Part shown: piece after piece, positions 5,035-8,843 of the stretch
How the letters are laid out: the number at the start of each line of letters is the position of its first letter
Numbering within the stretch: the first letter of the stretch is position 1
DNA from: UPXZ01 sp964541615
GTDB lineage: Bacteria; Bacteroidota; Bacteroidia; Bacteroidales; Paludibacteraceae
Direction of reading: 5' to 3'
DNA length: 8,843 nt
NCBI GenBank assembly: GCA_964541615.1
Contig: CAZIRA010000108.1
Span: forward strand, 1 to 8,843
Made by a program: the position numbers and the translations under genes
The notes under the pieces: generated by a model
Database searches by the model: none
Told to the model about the DNA's origin: nothing
Seen by the model: the letters and a program-made list of their open reading frames with translations, nothing else

Positions 5035-8000
5035 TACAATTTCCCGTCCTCCTCTGAGAAACTTCCGTAGCGATGGTACTCGTACGAAATACTCTGCTCT
5101 TTCAGGTAATGCAGCAGTTCCAAACGTCCTTCAACAAGTGGTTTGGCAGTAGCAATGTATTTGCCTGATTTTCCGGCTTGCTCGTAATAGCTCATTGGTA
5201 AATCTGCCGAACAACAACGTACACGGTAGTAATTTTCCATATCCTGCACAAATTCTTCGTCAGACTGGATTTTCAGTGCAAAGTCATCACCTGGCAGAGC
5301 TTGAAGCACACTCAATTTTTCATCATCAGCCGCAATGCTTACCGTGGCAGGAGTACGGGCAATTTTGGAAGCAGTGACGGTCATCAGAACATCTACCAGT
5401 TTGTCATTTGGCATCACTCGAATTACCACGTCTTTCAATGGCAGATAGCGAAACGTATTCAGTTCGCCCACCAAATCTTGCGTAACCCGCTCAACCGAAA
5501 ATTCTTCCCGCCAGTTTTTTGCGTAACTTTGCATAGCACGCTGATAGCGGTTCAAATCGTCTTTGGAAAGAATGCCTGCATAACTTTCAAACGCTTTAGT
5601 GTCAATTGTCAGTGGTTCTTTGTAATCTGTTTCTTCAAAATTCACAAAACAGCTTACATAGTTATCGCCGCCGGCTTTAATACCGCCGCCAAACGCAGAG
5701 CGTTTCATGCCGCCAAACGGCTGACGCTGAACAATGGCGCCCGTAATTCCACGATTGATATACAGGTTCCCGGCTTCCAGGTTGTCTTTCCAATAGGCAC
5801 GTTCGCTCTCGTCCAGGCTCTGAATACCCGATGTCAGACCATATTCGCTTGAATTGACAATATCCACACCGTGCTTCAAATCATCCATACAAACCACTGC
5901 CAACAGCGGGCCAAAAAGCTCATTTTCAAAGGTGAAGTTTCCGGGTTTCACTCCCCATTTCACGCAGGGTTTCAGGATGTAACGGTCTTTGTCCAAAAAT
6001 TCCGGCGCTACCAGCCAGCTTTCGCCCGCTTCCAGATTATCAACGGCGTGTAGCAGTTTATCGTTCGTATTGGAAACCATCGGACCCACCAAATTTCCAC
6101 CGTTCCAGGCACTTCCTGTGTGCAAACTTTCCGTTGCATCTTTCAGTTTCGATTTGAAATCCGGATCGTCATAAACGCTTTTTTCCACCACAAGAAGCGA
6201 ACATGCCGAACATTTCTGTCCCGCATTGCCGAAGGCAGATTTTACCACATTAAGAATAGCGTGGTCGCGATCGCCGCTTGCAGTCAGTATCATAGCGTCT
6301 TTTCCACCTGTTTCGGCAGAAAGCGGACATGTCGGATTATTTTCCAATAATTTGAAAGCCGTATCGGTTCCACCCGTTAAAATGATGTGCTTGATTGACG
6401 GATGCGAAGTAAGGTAATTGAGCGACGCGCCGCCATCCGGACAAATTACCTGCAGGGCATCTTTAGGCACGCCGGCTTCCCAGAATGCCTGCGCAAATTC
6501 CCATGCGATGGGGAACGCCACGGATGCCGGTTTCAGAATTACGGTGTTTCCACTCGCCAGTCCGGCTACAACGCCACCCACGGGAATTGCTGTTGGAAAA
6601 TTCCAGGGCGGGATAACCAATATGATACCTTTCGGCGAATTTTTTACCGTTTTCAAATCCTCGAATTTCTTCATCGAATAGGGATAAAAACGACAGAAGT
6701 CAATGGCTTCCGACACTTCCACATCGCCTTCGTTGAAGGTTTTTCCGGTTACGGCAGCCATCACACCAATCAAATCGCCGCGTTTATTTGCCAAAATTTC
6801 TGCGGTTTTGTGCAGCAGGACATTTCGTTCGGCGAGCGCAGTTTTTCGCCAGTTGGATTTATCTGCTTCAGCAATTTCAATGACCTCTTTCATCCTTTCC
6901 AATGAAACGGTACTTACCTCACATACAAGCACTTTGCTATCCTGACTGCGATCGAAATATTGTTTCTTGTTTTCGGTTGTATGTTGTTTCTCACCCACTT
7001 GTGCCGGAATTTGATAGGGCGTGTCTTTTTCGGATTTCATCCATTTTTTACGAATTTCATCTGCCCAAAGTCGGTTGGGTTTCAAGTCAAAATCGGTGTC
7101 CGGTTCGCTCTTGTATTCATTAATATTATTGAATGGTGGCTGTGGAAGTTGACGGTTTTGCTTCCGTTTTGGCTCGGTGCTCACCGTGTCTTTTATCGCC
7201 ATGGCTTCCTCAAATTGATTTTTCAGGAAATTCCACTCTTCACTGCCCTCTTTCAGGTTGAATGAGTAAGTCAGGAAGTTGTCTTTTCCGGTATTTTCGT
7301 CCATTCGGCGCACAAGATACGAAACGGCATTCAGGAAATTTTCGTCGTTTACCACCGGTGTGTAAAGGATGATTTGTTTGTCCAGTTTTCGCATCACGCG
7401 TGGTAAATGGTTTGCCATTCCTTCCAGCATTTCAAAGGTTACGTACTCTTCTACACCCAGTTTTTGCGACAATAAATAGGCATAACCGATGGTAAAGAAA
7501 TTGTGAGACGCCACACCCACATGTACCGCTTTTACATTTTCCGGCAACAGAGCCACATCAAGTACTTTAAGGAAGTTAGCGTCCACTTTAATTTTGTCGT
7601 CGTATATCGGATTTTCCCAGCCACGAAGCGACGATTGAATGCTTTCCATGGCGAGATTTGCCCCTTTTACCAGACGCATTTTCAGCGGTGAGCCACCGTC
7701 GGCAAAACGTTTTTTTGCAAAATCGAGCAGTTCATCCTGAAGTTTTCGGGCATCCGGCAGATATGCCTGGATGACGATTCCGGCATTCAGATTTTTGAAG
7801 CGCGGCTCAGAAAGCACCGTTTTGAAAACATCCATCGTGAGTTCCGTATCCTTGTATTCTTCCATATCAAGGTTTACAAACTTATTGGTTTTCATCCCTT
7901 TATCATCCACATACGGAAAATCCATCGCACGCTGATAGATATTTCCCATCAGTACACAAAGCTCTTTCTTGCAATTCTCGTAGTTCAGCGGATTGATTTG

Positions 8001-8552
8001 AGCGTAAATTCCGGAAAGCTTCACGGATATATAGTTGATGCGCGGATCTTTCAAAGCCTCCAGGTAATGTTCGTAGCGTTTGCGGGCTTCGCCATCGCCA
8101 AGTACTACTTCGCCGAGCAAATTCACGTTTTGGCCGATTTTCTGTTTGTTTCGTCCATCCAGGTGTTCATTCAGCAAATCGGGACGCTCATTGATAATAA
8201 TGGCGCTGGTGTAATCCCTCAGGTATTTTTTGAAAATGGGAACAGAAATGCCCGGAACTAAATAGCCCACAGAATTAAAAGCCGTCAGCATCAATCGTTC
8301 ACCGGCATTGAAAAATTCGGGCGTTCCGTATTCTTTGAGAAGTAAGCGGATGCGTTTGGCGAGTTTTTTGTTGTCACGGATTTGCGAAGTTTCATCCAAC
8401 ATCTTCGTCATCAACACTTTGTCATTTGGATTTTGAACCAAAACAGCGTATTTATTCTGTTCCTTGCGTTCCTCTTCCCGGATTTCTTCCAGCGCTTTGG
8501 ACATAAAACTACGTGCCCAATCAATTACTTCGGTTGCTTTGATGTTTTCCAT
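5034..8552 (-). CDS. putA: Bifunctional proline dehydrogenase / P5C dehydrogenase (PutA, type-B-like)
   Basis: Oxidises proline to glutamate in two steps: an FAD-dependent proline dehydrogenase barrel makes P5C, and an NAD-dependent aldehyde dehydrogenase oxidises its open form. PRODH (about 75-455) shows SVKLS (Lys178), NLDMEE (Asp229), QAYLPDA, RLVKGAN (Arg293, Lys296), Tyr397 and the substrate-binding pair Arg415-Arg416 in YLVRRMDEN. E. coli PutA has KGAYWD where this protein has KGANLA. A polar linker (about 455-540) follows. The P5CDH domain (about 545-975) has PPWNFP (Asn651), the general base Glu747 in AETGG and catalytic Cys781 in GQKCSACS. A C-terminal domain (about 985-1172) ends in ELLHYLKEQSISYEYHRYG, a motif of long PutAs. 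At 1172 residues without an N-terminal ribbon-helix-helix domain, it should be enzyme only, not an autorepressor. ATG start, no Shine-Dalgarno; intact throughout. Confidence 0.96.
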   Translation of the reverse strand: MENIKATEVIDWARSFMSKALEEIREEERKEQNKYAVLVQNPNDKVLMTKMLDETSQIRDNKKLAKRIRLLLKEYGTPEFFNAGERLMLTAFNSVGYLVPGISVPIFKKYLRDYTSAIIINERPDLLNEHLDGRNKQKIGQNVNLLGEVVLGDGEARKRYEHYLEALKDPRINYISVKLSGIYAQINPLNYENCKKELCVLMGNIYQRAMDFPYVDDKGMKTNKFVNLDMEEYKDTELTMDVFKTVLSEPRFKNLNAGIVIQAYLPDARKLQDELLDFAKKRFADGGSPLKMRLVKGANLAMESIQSSLRGWENPIYDDKIKVDANFLKVLDVALLPENVKAVHVGVASHNFFTIGYAYLLSQKLGVEEYVTFEMLEGMANHLPRVMRKLDKQIILYTPVVNDENFLNAVSYLVRRMDENTGKDNFLTYSFNLKEGSEEWNFLKNQFEEAMAIKDTVSTEPKRKQNRQLPQPPFNNINEYKSEPDTDFDLKPNRLWADEIRKKWMKSEKDTPYQIPAQVGEKQHTTENKKQYFDRSQDSKVLVCEVSTVSLERMKEVIEIAEADKSNWRKTALAERNVLLHKTAEILANKRGDLIGVMAAVTGKTFNEGDVEVSEAIDFCRFYPYSMKKFEDLKTVKNSPKGIILVIPPWNFPTAIPVGGVVAGLASGNTVILKPASVAFPIAWEFAQAFWEAGVPKDALQVICPDGGASLNYLTSHPSIKHIILTGGTDTAFKLLENNPTCPLSAETGGKDAMILTASGDRDHAILNVVKSAFGNAGQKCSACSLLVVEKSVYDDPDFKSKLKDATESLHTGSAWNGGNLVGPMVSNTNDKLLHAVDNLEAGESWLVAPEFLDKDRYILKPCVKWGVKPGNFTFENELFGPLLAVVCMDDLKHGVDIVNSSEYGLTSGIQSLDESERAYWKDNLEAGNLYINRGITGAIVQRQPFGGMKRSAFGGGIKAGGDNYVSCFVNFEETDYKEPLTIDTKAFESYAGILSKDDLNRYQRAMQSYAKNWREEFSVERVTQDLVGELNTFRYLPLKDVVIRVMPNDKLVDVLMTVTASKIARTPATVSIAADDEKLSVLQALPGDDFALKIQSDEEFVQDMENYYRVRCCSADLPMSYYEQAGKSGKYIATAKPLVEGRLELLHYLKEQSISYEYHRYGSFSEEDGKL

Positions 8553-8705
8553 AAAGGGTAAAATTAGTTTGGTTTTTGATTTTTACTTACATTTTAAAGG
8601 TAAATTCAAGGTAAATATTTTGTTTTAAAATTTTCTCTCCAAATAAAAACAAATAATGACACAGCGCCCTATATCAAGCATTTCTCTGTAAAAATAGGAA
8701 AATAA

Positions 8706-8719
8706 TTTCTAAATAGAAA
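8706..8719. repeat. Short inverted repeat
   Basis: TTTCTA (8706-8711), AA, TAGAAA (8714-8719): a perfect 6-bp inverted repeat with a 2-bp centre. It lies 15 bp before the plus-strand TATTTTTG box. It has the shape of a dimeric-regulator operator, but in DNA this A/T-rich chance is a real alternative. Confidence 0.25.
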
Positions 8720-8808
8720 GTATTTAAAAAAGAATATTTTTGTGGCATACCTGTTTTGTATGGAAAGAGAGATGATACGCATATCTTCTACATATTTTAA
8801 GGCGTTTG

Positions 8809-8839
8809 TTTGAGTTTGAGTAAAAAGTGCGTAAATTTG
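8809..8839 (+). promoter_or_regulatory. Bacteroidota promoter reading out of the window
   Basis: TTTG at 8809-8812 and TAAATTTG at 8832-8839, separated by 19 bp, match the -33 TTTG / -7 TAnnTTTG Bacteroidota promoter in both boxes and in spacing. It is the best-formed promoter in the window. Further TTTG copies lie at 8805-8808 and 8815-8818. It points right, so the gene it serves lies beyond the edge and is transcribed divergently from putA. Confidence 0.6.
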
Positions 8840-8843
8840 TGGA

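Larger units (their letters stand above)
8553..8843. other. Non-coding region upstream of putA to the window edge
   Basis: A/T-rich, with no supported gene on either strand. It should hold the putA promoter, but only a near-match (TACCTTTA on the minus strand, 8595-8602, with no TTTG at the right distance) is seen. On the plus strand there is an exact -7 box TATTTTTG (8735-8742) without a clear -33, and a full promoter at the right edge. The spacer therefore probably separates divergent genes. Confidence 0.6.

Noticed and set aside
5301..5852. 183-codon open frame on the plus strand inside putA
   Set aside because: It lies wholly antisense to an intact, motif-complete putA, and its translation has no recognisable domain. 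It is a shadow of the coding frame.
8595..8613. putA promoter from TACCTTTA and TACCTTGA on the minus strand
   Set aside because: Both deviate from TAnnTTTG in the last bases, and the nearest TTTG lies 26 to 37 bp away, outside the usual spacing, so it is mentioned but not called.
8735..8742. TATTTTTG plus-strand -7 box as a full promoter
   Set aside because: The box is exact, but no TTTG sits at the right distance and the following short frame stops after 17 codons. In A/T-rich DNA a lone box is weak evidence.
8760..8813. Short plus-strand ORF of 17 codons starting at ATG 8760
   Set aside because: Too short, with no recognised motif, and located in A/T-rich spacer ahead of the edge promoter.

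Overview
The window reads as an ordinary chromosomal segment of a Bacteroidota (Bacteroidetes) bacterium. Four things support this. The protein sequences look like that phylum's Mfd and bifunctional proline-catabolism enzymes. Start codons lack Shine-Dalgarno sequences and sit behind A/T-rich leaders. Promoter-like sites match the phylum's TAnnTTTG -7 box. Intergenic DNA is A/T-rich and full of degenerate short-period repeats. The family or genus cannot be fixed from the sequence alone.

Layout, left to right. Positions 1-114 are the last 37 codons of a rightward gene with a charged, coil-like tail. Positions 115-251 are a convergent gap with no gene but with a set of nested inverted repeats (166-246). 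Positions 252-3581 (minus) are an intact mfd, the transcription-repair coupling factor, starting at TTG behind a C5/G5 palindrome and a good -7 box. Positions 3582-3965 are a long A/T-rich gap with an 8-bp-period degenerate tandem repeat, a putative aquaporin promoter and a nine-codon upstream ORF. Positions 3966-4664 (plus) are an aqpZ-type aquaporin closed by a strong intrinsic terminator (4687-4723). Positions 4741-4929 (minus) are a 62-residue CDGSH iron-sulfur protein. Positions 4930-5033 are filled by an 8-bp-period and then a 7-bp-period degenerate repeat. Positions 5034-8552 (minus) are an intact type-B-like PutA (proline dehydrogenase plus P5C dehydrogenase plus C-terminal domain, no N-terminal DNA-binding domain). 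Positions 8553-8843 are non-coding and end in a well-formed Bacteroidota promoter reading rightward out of the window.

How the genes relate: putA and the CDGSH gene are co-oriented, 104 bp apart, and may be co-transcribed. aqpZ converges on them. PutA oxidises proline to glutamate, proline is a common compatible solute, and AqpZ moves water, so an osmotic theme is possible but is only an inference from position. mfd is a housekeeping repair gene with no evident link to the rest.

I do not see a CRISPR array, tRNA, rRNA, transposon, phage gene, toxin-antitoxin pair or defence system. I found no convincing undescribed system; the items most worth checking are the structured gap at 166-246 and the short-period repeats.
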